NCBI GenBank assembly: GCA_964549505.1
Contig: CAZJVD010000010.1
Span: 1-64,000, forward strand
Origin: CAZJVD01 sp964549505
GTDB lineage: Bacteria; Bdellovibrionota; UBA1018; CAZJVD01
Direction: 5' to 3'
Length of the DNA: 64,000 bases
Below the pieces are notes generated by a model, which worked only from the letters and a program-made list of their open reading frames with translations, made no database searches and was not told the origin of the DNA. Each line of letters starts with the position of its first letter. Positions within the stretch are counted from its first letter, which is position 1. The translations under genes and the position numbers were made by a program. Of this stretch, positions 26,117 to 34,456 are shown in pieces.

Positions 26117-26165
26117 AGTCATTTAATCTCAGATCTGAGTCGCATTTGAGATAGATGACTTTTTT
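26117..26165 (+). terminator. Rho-independent terminator of the GH15 operon
   Basis: AGTCAT (26117) pairs with ATGACT (26155-26160) and ATCTCA (26126) with TGAGAT (26147-26152), with a small internal bulge and a loop of about 15 bases, followed at once by five T. This is a clear intrinsic terminator. A 12-base perfect palindrome (CTCAGATCTGAG, 26128-26139) lies within it and could give an alternative fold. Confidence 0.85.
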
Positions 26166-26204
26166 GTGTTTATGACCCACCTTCAAGTGTGTAGAACCCA
26201 ACCT

Positions 26205-27362
26205 TTACTCTTCCTTTAATGGCACAAATCCATTCTGAACAAGCATATGGATTACTCCCCTCAGCAGGAAGCTATTAAAAAAGTGGATATAATACTTCCT
26301 TGTCTTCTCTCCAGTCGGAGAAATCATATTCTTTTCCTTTAGTCCCCTAAGAATCCTTGAGACCTCTGCTGGGATTTTGTCAGGAAGTACAACTTTGAGA
26401 TCGGAGGCTTGAAAGCGTTGTTTAGTTATGGCGACTTTCAAAATTTTCTCTTCAAGTGGTGTGATTATTTTACGTCCCAACGACCATGATAGTGCGGGCA
26501 AAAGAATCTTTTCAGTTAGAAAAGAATAATCCAGTAATCTATCGATTTTCTCTATTTCGATTTTCAATCCAGAGAGCACATACTCGCACCACGCGAGGAG
26601 CTCTTCTTTTTTTCCGGTATCTGCTCGACCAAGGAAGTCGTAATACTTTTGCCTATCATTGCAGAAAATCGCTGCCGGATTCAATATTCGCCCAACTTTA
26701 ACGTTGAACCCCTGCTTCACAAGAAGGGCGTACGTGAGTAGTCGAACGGTTCTGCCATTTCCATTTCTAAATGGATGGATCCAAACGAATCGGTGATGCA
26801 CGAGCGCTGTTTTCAATAGGTCATACTTGGAAGGAGTGTCGCTATTGATGAACTTAAATAGCTCCTCCATGTAGTCTTCAATTTGATATTTTGTCGCCGG
26901 CGGAATATGTGCAGCTTTTGAAATTTTGATCTCGGTCTCGCGGTACGCACCCGGTGTCTTGTCGCCTTCTTTTTCTGGGGAGAGACCGCCTACGACAATC
27001 TTGTGAATTTCAGAGATAAGCCTTCTATCAATCGGAGTAGTCGTGTCGACATTCTCTTCTATAAAACCCATTGCCTTACCGACATTCTCAATTTCAGCCA
27101 GCTCCTCCCCTTTAAGCTTATCTGCACCCATTTTCTCATCTATGAGTTCTGCTAGTGTCGTTCGATTCCCCTCAATGCGAGCTGACTCGAGACTTTCTAG
27201 TAAATGAAATATGCCTTTAAGCTGGAAGAAAATTGAAGGGTGGGTCGACCCGCCAAGCTTCTTCTTTCGAAGATGATCGAGTTCGATAATTAGATCCGTG
27301 AGCGGACTCTTAAAATTGGGCTCGATTAATTGCAAAGTTTCATAAGAATAATTGGAGCTCAT
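26205..27362 (-). CDS. Fic-family protein, class II with inhibitory helix
   Basis: Fic enzymes transfer AMP (or similar) from a nucleotide to target proteins. The 385-residue product has the full catalytic motif HPFRNGNGR (His196 first). N-terminal to it is the inhibitory motif SARIEG (Ser60 to Gly65, Glu64 being the autoinhibitory glutamate), so it is a class II, self-restrained Fic protein. The C-terminal 90 residues look like a winged helix (SRILRGLKEKNMISPTG), typical of this subgroup. The gene is more AT-rich than its neighbours, suggesting later acquisition. An inverted repeat about 54 bases upstream may be its operator. Confidence 0.93.
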   Translation of the reverse strand: MSSNYSYETLQLIEPNFKSPLTDLIIELDHLRKKKLGGSTHPSIFFQLKGIFHLLESLESARIEGNRTTLAELIDEKMGADKLKGEELAEIENVGKAMGFIEENVDTTTPIDRRLISEIHKIVVGGLSPEKEGDKTPGAYRETEIKISKAAHIPPATKYQIEDYMEELFKFINSDTPSKYDLLKTALVHHRFVWIHPFRNGNGRTVRLLTYALLVKQGFNVKVGRILNPAAIFCNDRQKYYDFLGRADTGKKEELLAWCEYVLSGLKIEIEKIDRLLDYSFLTEKILLPALSWSLGRKIITPLEEKILKVAITKQRFQASDLKVVLPDKIPAEVSRILRGLKEKNMISPTGEKTRKYYIHFFNSFLLRGVIHMLVQNGFVPLKEE

Positions 27363-27415
27363 CTATAAAAGATTTAACAGATAATCTAAAAATGTCAATA
27401 GTAACAGATATATAC

Positions 27416-27435
27416 GTTATAATAGTCTTTATAAC
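27416..27435. promoter_or_regulatory. Inverted repeat upstream of fic
   Basis: GTTATAA, a 6-base spacer, and TTATAAC form a perfect 7-base dyad, 54-73 bases upstream of the fic start. A consensus -35 (TTGACA, minus strand, 27398-27393) lies between dyad and gene, though no matching -10 is evident. The C-terminal winged helix of Fic is a candidate binder. Confidence 0.4.
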
Positions 27436-27639
27436 ATTTAACATCCTGCCATAAGGACAATTAACAAGCCCTTACTGCGAGCAGCGCTTCTAAGAAATTT
27501 TCTGGCCGTGTCTGCGGGGAGTAGCTGAAGGGAAAGGCCGTGGCGTGCGCTACGGAATGAAGTTCAGCTGACCGCTAGTCCCACTTATGACATATTGCGT
27601 TGTAACGGCTATCTTGATAAGGGATAAAAACAGGCCAGT

Positions 27640-28521
27640 ATGCAAACGTTGTTGATAATCCTCATTGTTTTTCTAGGTTCTGGTGCAGAGTCTCGCGCCA
27701 GTTGCGCTCAGGTTCTTGAGCGTTTTATCGATCGGAGAACACCACCGATTGCGAGAGAGATTCGGGATTTATTGCCTTTCGACCTGGGTGAGAAACTTGC
27801 CGCAGAAGCCGCTCCTCTCATCGCTGAGGTTTACAAAGATGAAACTCTTACGCCATTGGAGAAAGCGGGACATGCTTTCGGGATCTTTTTAGAGTTAAGA
27901 CTGGCGTATGTTTCTGAAGAGGTCAGAGAACAGGTGCTCGCGTTTGTCGAGAATGCGGACGCGATTCAGATAGGTCCGCACAATCCGAGTAAGCTGGCGT
28001 CAATAGTTCGAACTACTTACAAAATCGAAGGATCGCAGCTTTCGCAGAAAACTCAGATTCACATGAATTTTCCGGAGTCCCAGCTCGGCCTGGAGGTTTC
28101 CTATTGGGTTTTGATTCACGAGCTCGAGCATTATATTCAGAATCTGTCAGTGGGTGCCGAACGCCTAGATGCGGTTGCCATGAACGTGGGAGAGTCTAGG
28201 TTGCACCCACGTAAGCTCGAGTTAAAGCCGGCTAAATACCTTGTAAGTTTCTCGAAAGAGCAAGGGGCCATGATCGCGGAGGGAGCTTTTATGAAATCTC
28301 TTCCGCTCGAGATCATCGAAAGCTACCCGTACGACATGCCCATTCTGAATAGTGATGGATCCCTGATGTCGTTGCGCGACTATGTGAGAGCACAGTGGCG
28401 AGGTGGTCGGTATTCAAAGGTCGAATTTCTAAAGGACTATTTGCTCGAAACGTCGGTTGCAGTCGGTTGGGCTGCCGCCGCTGCAATAGTGCCTTGCGGG
28501 ATTTTTTGGCTTGTACACTAA
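27640..28521 (+). CDS. Exported HExxH putative metalloprotease
   Basis: The 293-residue protein has a signal peptide (to about SRA/SC) and a zincin motif VLIHELEHYIQN (His160, Glu161, His164). The stretch EQGAMIAEGAF about 45 residues later offers Glu207 or Glu214 as a possible third ligand in gluzincin fashion. A hydrophobic segment at the very C-terminus could anchor it. I do not recognise the family, and protease activity is an inference from the motif. It is convergent with the next exported protein, overlapping its 3' end by 4 bases. AT-rich DNA upstream separates it from fic. Confidence 0.65.
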   Translation: MQTLLIILIVFLGSGAESRASCAQVLERFIDRRTPPIAREIRDLLPFDLGEKLAAEAAPLIAEVYKDETLTPLEKAGHAFGIFLELRLAYVSEEVREQVLAFVENADAIQIGPHNPSKLASIVRTTYKIEGSQLSQKTQIHMNFPESQLGLEVSYWVLIHELEHYIQNLSVGAERLDAVAMNVGESRLHPRKLELKPAKYLVSFSKEQGAMIAEGAFMKSLPLEIIESYPYDMPILNSDGSLMSLRDYVRAQWRGGRYSKVEFLKDYLLETSVAVGWAAAAAIVPCGIFWLVH

Positions 28522-29195
28522 CCCTGGTAGCGGGCCAAAAGAGGTAGAAGGGCCTCGAAAAACGTACCGATCGTGATCCAAGCGTCCTGACTCTTTGCGA
28601 AGGTAAAGGATGCGATAGAGGAAGCATTCGTCGCCGTTTCACCGACAATAGGGCCGAGGATCGTGCCGTCTTCGCTATCACTCTCGTGGAGCCTTTCCCA
28701 ATCCCACCACGTCTTTTGTAGTGCCGAAGCCAATGGGTTCAGCACGGGTATTTGCGAAGCGTACACAACGGCATAAACCCTTCTCAGTGTGTCCTCTTTC
28801 GATGGGCCGTTCGGAAATCGCAAGCGGACAGTCATGGGGCCGGTCATCGAAAGTGGTGCAAGTGGTAAAAGTGGCGCAAGTGGTCCTGCCGTCTGCCTTT
28901 CAAATGGCAAATCAAATTCAAGCACCATCTCACCCCAAAGAGGCGTGCCGCCTACGTCTCCTAAGCGGATACGAATCGTTTGTTCCACCACGCGAAAACC
29001 GGTTTTGGGATCCTGGCGGTATTCCCGTTTACCAGACTGCGCTTCCAAGAATCGAATGAGACCCTTTAGTTCCGAGTATTCTTTTTGAATGAAGCCTTCA
29101 GTGAGGATGTGGCAGCGGGAGGCGTGCGCGGAGTGCAAGCTGCCGGTTCCGAGGGCTAGAAACAGGCTCCAAATGCTGATTGAAGACAGGTTCAT
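28518..29195 (-). CDS. Exported protein of unknown function
   Basis: A 225-residue product with a signal peptide (cleavage near AHAS). The middle has a proline/leucine-rich linker (PLAPLLPLAPL) encoded by GGTGCAAGTGG-like repeated DNA, then beta-strand-like segments. No motif recognised. Its 3' end overlaps that of the convergent HExxH protein gene by 4 bases. No clear ribosome binding site, so the start is the first ATG giving a signal peptide. Confidence 0.6.
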   Translation of the reverse strand: MNLSSISIWSLFLALGTGSLHSAHASRCHILTEGFIQKEYSELKGLIRFLEAQSGKREYRQDPKTGFRVVEQTIRIRLGDVGGTPLWGEMVLEFDLPFERQTAGPLAPLLPLAPLSMTGPMTVRLRFPNGPSKEDTLRRVYAVVYASQIPVLNPLASALQKTWWDWERLHESDSEDGTILGPIVGETATNASSIASFTFAKSQDAWITIGTFFEALLPLLARYQG

Positions 29196-29316
29196 CGGCG
29201 CAGATTACCGATATATACGCGTCGTGTCAAATTAAGATTCTGAGAGGTCGTGGTGTTCTTGGAGCGGTGCCGCGGCATCGGTATTTATAAACATAAATAA
29301 TTTAAATGTATTTGGT

Positions 29317-29335
29317 GGTGTGTTCGGAACGCACC
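29317..29335. terminator. Hairpin in the 29.2-29.5 kb gap
   Basis: GGTGTGTT and GAACGCACC form an 8-base stem with a tiny CGG loop, about 140 bases beyond the stop of the TIGR02147-type gene. AT-rich DNA flanks it but there is no clean T-run, so its role as terminator is uncertain. The rest of this 281-base gap (29196-29476) shows no gene I trust. Confidence 0.3.
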
Positions 29336-29476
29336 GTTCTTCTCGGGCCAAAGATCCTTAAGACAGCCGAGTTGAAACTGCACCAGGTCTTAGGTTCATA
29401 CGGCGGGCAAGGCTTTGTGTCGGACGAATAATGATCATGCAAATACCTCCACCAAATATACTTGAGACCTTCAAGC

Positions 29477-30286
29477 TCAAACCGAAAAAACATCCAGATT
29501 AATGCCAACTATCTCCTCGTCTGGGGAATTCTTGAGACGTGCTTCGAGTTCTGTGAGCAGCTCAAGGCATCGATCTTTAAACCAGTCTCGATCTGAGGCG
29601 CTCATTGAAAAGACCGCGGAGTAGTGAAGACCATCCTTACGGAGAAAGGCTTCCATTGCTCGAAGGCGCCACTGGGTGTGATGTTGAAGAAGTAAGGGTT
29701 CGCCGCGTTTGAGATGTATCCGTTGCTGAGTGGGAATGAGCTCGCCTGATCGTTCTTCCAGAAATCCTTCGGTTTTCAGGAAGGCGACGACTTGATGAAC
29801 GAGTTTGAGATCGACCTGAAGTCGTTCAGCGATTCGAACAGGGGTGCGATACGTGCGAACCATTGTTACGGACAAAACGGCAGCATAGATCCAGCTCGAA
29901 AAATACGTCGTTTGGATTTCCAAAGGGATTTTCTGACGAACGCCGATGCGCTCGGAAACCTCCGCGCGCTTTTCTAAGATCGCATCCATTTGCGCTTTAA
30001 AAACGTCTCTAAGTTTCTTGGTTCCCGCTCGTTCGTACTGCAAGAGAAGCAAAAAGTACTGACTCTCGTCAGGAGAGTGACCAAGAAACTCATTGATCAC
30101 AACGGCATGCTCAAGGCTGAAGTGCGCGACCCCTTTCAAAACACGCGAGACAAAACTCGGTTCCACACGAAGTGCGACGGCGAGGCGTAACTTATCTCCA
30201 CGCCGAAGCGGGCCACTTAATCGCTTGGATACGTAATCGGTGTAACTTTTTGTTTTAAAAACGTTTTCCGACATTTTATTAACCAT
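29477..30286 (-). CDS. TIGR02147/DUF4423-type regulator
   Basis: The 269-residue protein matches the TIGR02147 layout: an N-terminal helix-turn-helix (AVALRVEPSFVSRVLKGVAHFSLEHAV, LGHSPDESQYFLLLLQYERAGT) and a C-terminal winged-helix-like DUF4423 region (ERLQVDLKLVHQVVAFLKTEGFLEE; FSMSASDRDWFKDRCLELL). The family is abundant in Bdellovibrionota and Fibrobacteres and is presumed transcriptional. The divergent exported-protein gene starts 74 bases away, so it may be the target. Confidence 0.88.
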   Translation of the reverse strand: MVNKMSENVFKTKSYTDYVSKRLSGPLRRGDKLRLAVALRVEPSFVSRVLKGVAHFSLEHAVVINEFLGHSPDESQYFLLLLQYERAGTKKLRDVFKAQMDAILEKRAEVSERIGVRQKIPLEIQTTYFSSWIYAAVLSVTMVRTYRTPVRIAERLQVDLKLVHQVVAFLKTEGFLEERSGELIPTQQRIHLKRGEPLLLQHHTQWRLRAMEAFLRKDGLHYSAVFSMSASDRDWFKDRCLELLTELEARLKNSPDEEIVGINLDVFSV

Positions 30287-30359
30287 TTAGTCCAATTGAA
30301 CTTAGTTTATTAATCAAATTTATCTATCCGTGTCAAATCCTAAGATTTACACCCTGTTT

Positions 30360-31739
30360 ATGAAGATGCTGATTCTTAGAGCTGGACTTGGAGTTTTATT
30401 GGGCGCGCCTCTGGCTAGTCTTGAGGCCATCGCCTTTGATTCGCGGCAAATCGATTTAAAGGATTTTCGAGCTGATGAGATGTACATCCAGGACCCGGCT
30501 ACACGTGAGGATGTCGAAGCGGGCGCCCTGGTCGTTAAAAATCCGAGTTACCATTTTCTGCCCCTGATCGCTTTCGAGGACACGCATATTCTACGTTTTA
30601 GAAACGGCGAAGAAGTAGTGCGCGAAACTCTCGAGGACGGAACGGATGCGCAAGCGCTGATCGGTGGCGTTTATGACCATGTCACGACGAGCGAAGTCAG
30701 CGGCTTGAGCCGCGTATGCAGAGCACTTGGGTATAGCGAGGTTCGCTCTGTCCTTTCTAAAGAAGCGGCTCTCTCAGCGCGCGAAGCACGCATTGTCGAA
30801 AGAAAGGTCAGCAGGCTCGACGTGCAGCCTGCAGCCTTCCGGTTTGATGAGAAGGGTGCAATCTGGGTTCACATTAACAACGCAGATTGGATAGATCGAG
30901 ACGACGATGGCTACGTTTTTGGTTCAGCTGCGCATTCCCCTAAGTTAGACCACCGTGGGTCTGGCGCCGTTTACGCCTACGAAGGTTACATACTCACGCG
31001 AAAGGACCGGAGAGTTGTCACAGAACTTGTTTGTTCTCCTCGTAGCCCTACGAAGCCGGTGAACTTTGGCAAAGCCCCGCTTACAATCAAGGACTCCTAC
31101 GGGTTTTACTCTCGCGATCGAATCTGGCGAGCGCCCGCGTCTCTAGCGGCGACCCAAGCTCGCGACGGCGAGGCCGCGTGTGCAAACTTGTCAGACTGCT
31201 ATCAGCTGAAGACTGCTCTATCCGATCGGCTCACGCGGGTGCAAAAACAAGTCGAGGAATTTCTCTCTGTATCGAGCGATCCGCAAACGGCGGTCGATGC
31301 CGAAGGAAACCAGCACGTGTTCACGCGGAATTATGATTTTCTGGAGCTTGGAATTGCTTGGAAAGACGAAGAGACCGGAGTCGTCTGGGGTGATGCACTC
31401 AGAGATAGTCTTGGAAATGTTCGCAGAGATATTCAGTATTCCGACGCCTCCGACTACTGTCACCGGCTGCATGTCCATCTGCCGACATACCAGGACTTTG
31501 ACGTTCTCCGAAAAAAACTGACGAAGAAAACAGGACGGACTTTTTTCAAAAGTCAGATCTTGCCCGGGCTTTCTGGGCAAAGGTTTTGGGTCTCGTCCCC
31601 ATTGAACGCAGCCGCGGCGCGGAGAGGCGACGACTGGCAACCCAATAGTCTTCCAGCATGGTTCTTTTCAGAAGGCGACTTCGGCAGTGCTACGGACATC
31701 CAAATGTCCGTCCGCTGTGCGGTGAGAACTAAATTATGA
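30360..31739 (+). CDS. Exported protein with DUF1566-like C-terminal domain
   Basis: The 459-residue product starts at ATG 30360 with a signal peptide (to about EAIA/FD). I prefer this to a GTG at 30330 because the same first 14 codons recur at the next gene. The C-terminal 140 residues have the DUF1566/Lcl pattern: ELGIAWKDEETGVVWGDAL, YSDASDYCHRL, LPTYQDFDVLR, RFWVSS and a final VRCAV, a lectin-like or FGE-like fold common in exported proteins. The N-terminal part is unrecognised. It stands divergent from the TIGR02147-type regulator, which may control it. Confidence 0.7.
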   Translation: MKMLILRAGLGVLLGAPLASLEAIAFDSRQIDLKDFRADEMYIQDPATREDVEAGALVVKNPSYHFLPLIAFEDTHILRFRNGEEVVRETLEDGTDAQALIGGVYDHVTTSEVSGLSRVCRALGYSEVRSVLSKEAALSAREARIVERKVSRLDVQPAAFRFDEKGAIWVHINNADWIDRDDDGYVFGSAAHSPKLDHRGSGAVYAYEGYILTRKDRRVVTELVCSPRSPTKPVNFGKAPLTIKDSYGFYSRDRIWRAPASLAATQARDGEAACANLSDCYQLKTALSDRLTRVQKQVEEFLSVSSDPQTAVDAEGNQHVFTRNYDFLELGIAWKDEETGVVWGDALRDSLGNVRRDIQYSDASDYCHRLHVHLPTYQDFDVLRKKLTKKTGRTFFKSQILPGLSGQRFWVSSPLNAAAARRGDDWQPNSLPAWFFSEGDFGSATDIQMSVRCAVRTKL

Positions 31740-31951
31740 AGATGCTGATTTTTAGAGCCGGATATGGAGTTTTATTTTTGATAGGTGTTCTCACCTCCCC
31801 AGTAGAACCGAGCGCCGTAGCCGACGGTCAGATCACGGTGCCGGGGCGGATTCTGAGTACCAACTGTAATCGCAAAACCGGAATCGGAAGCGGTGTGTTT
31901 GTCTTGTGGAATGCTGTGCTGGAGCGCCCGCGAGAGGCGGCCCGGCAGTGA
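31736..31951 (+). CDS. Short exported protein or remnant sharing its neighbour's leader
   Basis: A 71-residue frame whose ATG overlaps the previous stop (ATGA). Its first 41 bases match the start of the previous gene at 37 positions, giving the near-identical signal peptide MKMLIFRAGYGV, while the rest is unrelated. It is either a truncated member of a duplicated gene pair or a small secreted peptide. A perfect palindrome covers its stop codon. Confidence 0.45.
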   Translation: MKMLIFRAGYGVLFLIGVLTSPVEPSAVADGQITVPGRILSTNCNRKTGIGSGVFVLWNAVLERPREAARQ

Positions 31952-31960
31952 TTAATCACT
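31947..31960. promoter_or_regulatory. 14-base perfect palindrome
   Basis: AGTGATTAATCACT is its own reverse complement, overlaps the stop of the 71-residue frame, and lies about 85 bases before the next gene. It has the size and symmetry of a dimeric repressor site. Continuous self-pairing without a loop makes it a poor terminator. Confidence 0.4.
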
Positions 31961-32044
31961 TAAAAAACAAGATGTTAGTAAGGCAAAAACCATGAAGCGC
32001 TGCGTTGTAAACCGCGATGCTGCGTGATATAGAGGAGTTGAAAA

Positions 32045-33241
32045 ATGAGAACGCAGACTAAGAGACAATCGATGTATTGGGCAATGGGTTGGATGCTGGC
32101 TCTAGCATTGCTGGCGCAAACGGCACTCGCGCAAGAGGGTACGCAGCCGGGTGACGGCGGCGGCACATCGGGTGGCGGCCACACCGAGGAACTCGAAGTC
32201 AGTTGGACAGTTTATTCCGTCACGCAGCGTGCGGAGTGGGTGATCAAGCAAGGTCGTGGAAGTCAGTATCTCCGTAAGATGCATGAAATCGGCGCACGGA
32301 CAGATTGGATTCCGCCAGCTGCGCTACCTGATCTACCCCCGATCCATGAGGGTGAGGTGCCACCCGCTTTACGCAATCAGTGGCGCGATGGTCATCCTTC
32401 CATCGATATCAATGCTCCCAAGTGGTCGAGTACCCCATGGGGAACCGAGCGCGATGTTTTAGTGATTCACGAACTTCTGCAGCTCGCACACAAAGAAGAT
32501 CCAGAGTTCGATGCCGATCACAAATATTCGATTCCAGTCACGGCGGAAATCGCGGATGCGCCGATGCCTACAGTGGACTTAAGCAAGGACGGTACGCGCG
32601 ATGATCATGCGGTATGTTTTACGCCAGGGCCTTCAGAAAAAGAGATCGAACGTGTCAAAGCGAAAGTACCGCCCCAATATCAAAACGATGAAGGTCTCAA
32701 ATCTGGTTACATATCGTTTGCTACTCGCAAGCTTCGCGAAACTGCGTTCAATGAGCGTGCACTCCGTTTCATTTTGACTGCACTTCACCGGGCCAGTCTG
32801 TTTTTTAAAGCGGATCCACGGTTGAGTATGACCGAACTGGACGGTCCAACACCGGAAGATCCATCGCGACCTCGGCGCATACTTGTCGTTGAAACCGAAA
32901 TTCTTGCTCCGTCCACAGGGGTGCTCGTGCCTGACTTCCCGTATAGCTCTCCGTATAAAACCACGAGCTTTCTCAATCAGAACAGCGCAAGGACTCTGCA
33001 GGGCGACTTCATCTATCGAGTCGAGGGTACGGCGCCAGCACGTTTCACAGAGCGCGAAGACACGATCCTTGCTGACGGCACGAAGACAACCGTTTACCGA
33101 CCCGAAACGCCTCTATCTGAAGTTTCGTGGAGCGGGTTTTTACAGTGCGACTCGCGTTCGCACAAACTTGCGATCTTGAATCTCGAGTGGCTGCCTGGTT
33201 ACGGTGTGTTTGTTCCGGGTGTTGATACGACGGAGCCGTAA
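32045..33241 (+). CDS. Exported protein with HELLQ motif
   Basis: A 398-residue protein with a strong ribosome binding site (GAGGAG, 7 bases before ATG), a signal peptide (ends ALA/QE) and a glycine-rich linker (GDGGGTSGGG). The segment VIHELLQLAHKEDPEFDADHKYS (His142, Glu143) recalls the helix HE-x-L-G-L-x-G-x-E seen in many Bdellovibrionota exported proteins of unknown function, though it is not a full HExxH. No enzymatic role can be claimed. Confidence 0.65.
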   Translation: MRTQTKRQSMYWAMGWMLALALLAQTALAQEGTQPGDGGGTSGGGHTEELEVSWTVYSVTQRAEWVIKQGRGSQYLRKMHEIGARTDWIPPAALPDLPPIHEGEVPPALRNQWRDGHPSIDINAPKWSSTPWGTERDVLVIHELLQLAHKEDPEFDADHKYSIPVTAEIADAPMPTVDLSKDGTRDDHAVCFTPGPSEKEIERVKAKVPPQYQNDEGLKSGYISFATRKLRETAFNERALRFILTALHRASLFFKADPRLSMTELDGPTPEDPSRPRRILVVETEILAPSTGVLVPDFPYSSPYKTTSFLNQNSARTLQGDFIYRVEGTAPARFTEREDTILADGTKTTVYRPETPLSEVSWSGFLQCDSRSHKLAILNLEWLPGYGVFVPGVDTTEP

Positions 33242-33287
33242 TCTTGGCTCGGTACTTCGTCCGGCGCTTCGCTTGAGTCTGAACCGA

Positions 33288-34313
33288 ATGTTCTCTATGT
33301 CACGCAAAAGTCTTATCACTTTGTTTTTAATCGGAGCGAGTGTCGCCGTCTCAAATGCGGAAGGCGGTAAGGTTCGATCCTTAGAAGCGTTCGTCGCTAA
33401 AACGATTCGGTCAAAATCCGTCATTCCCTTAGGTTGCTCTGTCAAATTGAGCTACTCCGAATACGCTTTTTCTACGCTTTCGAGTCGTTTAGCAGAACTC
33501 TTGTTTCGAAGACTTCTCGAGCTTTCAAGCGTGGAGCGTACGGACTACACGATCGAGATCTGGGGTGACTTCTTCAGAGAGAGGCAGATCCGTTTTGATC
33601 TTGATGCTAAGTTTCTCGAGGAGCTTCTAGAAGTTTCCGTCTTTGGAAAACCGGAGCTTGGCGCAGAAGCAATCATACGGGTCAAGAAAGATGCGCGCTT
33701 ACTGATGGGTCTTGCGGCAGCGCAAAAGACATACGCAGGTGCTCTGCGTGTCGCTGTTTCTCAATCGATCATTGATGTTCTGTTTACAAGTGCTCGTACG
33801 GCTCGTCGTGGGTCGAGTCTGGTCGGTGGCACTTTCGTCGAAGAGGATGAAGACTATCTTAGTATGATTGAGAGTATTGCTTATCTCGATCCGACGGTAG
33901 TTCAGCGCACTCGTGCGGATCAGCTTGAGTTTTTACTCGATATCATTGCGTCGGAGGGGCATCACAGATTTCGTCGAACCAAGAAGGTGTGGGAGATTTT
34001 AATTCACTTTGGTTCCAGAAAAACTGAGCTGTTAGCTCTGATGCATCAAGACCCTCGAAAACAGCTACTACAGAAGCGCATCTGGGAGTCGGAACGTCTC
34101 CGAACAGCGTCACCGACCGAAAAGAGAGATTACCTGTCGCAGCTGTACGGGGCTGATTTCATAGGTGCTCGTGAATTTCTCGTACGGAGCGGTCTCCACG
34201 GTCTCCAAACCGATGATGAAATCAAACTCCTAGAGGGTTACCACCAGTCCTACGACGATTTGCTCGAATGCGATGGGCGGTCGGCACAGTTTTTTTTAGA
34301 GGCTTTCCGCTAA
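33288..34313 (+). CDS. Exported or membrane-anchored protein of unknown function
   Basis: A protein of about 341 residues. The frame opens at 33204, but that overlaps the preceding gene; from the ATG at 33288 a signal peptide is evident (SLITLFLIGASVAVSNA). The mature part is mostly charged helices with little repetition. No motif recognised. It lies between the HELLQ protein and the giant transglutaminase protein, all on the same strand, and may belong to one exported-protein operon, although a hairpin follows it. Confidence 0.6.
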   Translation: MFSMSRKSLITLFLIGASVAVSNAEGGKVRSLEAFVAKTIRSKSVIPLGCSVKLSYSEYAFSTLSSRLAELLFRRLLELSSVERTDYTIEIWGDFFRERQIRFDLDAKFLEELLEVSVFGKPELGAEAIIRVKKDARLLMGLAAAQKTYAGALRVAVSQSIIDVLFTSARTARRGSSLVGGTFVEEDEDYLSMIESIAYLDPTVVQRTRADQLEFLLDIIASEGHHRFRRTKKVWEILIHFGSRKTELLALMHQDPRKQLLQKRIWESERLRTASPTEKRDYLSQLYGADFIGAREFLVRSGLHGLQTDDEIKLLEGYHQSYDDLLECDGRSAQFFLEAFR

Positions 34314-34331
34314 CACCCTTCAGACCGTCAA

Positions 34332-34363
34332 GAGCATGACGATAAGGGTTCTCGGTCATGCTC
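34332..34363 (+). terminator. 9-base-stem hairpin between exported-protein genes
   Basis: GAGCATGAC (34332-34340) and GTCATGCTC (34355-34363) are perfect complements around a 14-base loop, 18 bases after the stop of the upstream gene. No T-run follows, so this may be a terminator, an mRNA-stabilising element or a protein-binding site. Confidence 0.4.
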
Positions 34364-34456
34364 GGGTAAGTGATCCGAATCGAGCGTTAGGTAGAAAGAA
34401 TACACCCAGCTTTACGCATGGTGAGGCGGAGTCCGGCTCGATAAACTTATTATGAG

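Noticed and set aside
29302..29508. 68-codon minus-strand frame beyond the TIGR02147-type gene
   Set aside because: It overlaps the 3' end of that gene, contains the hairpin, and has no ribosome binding site.
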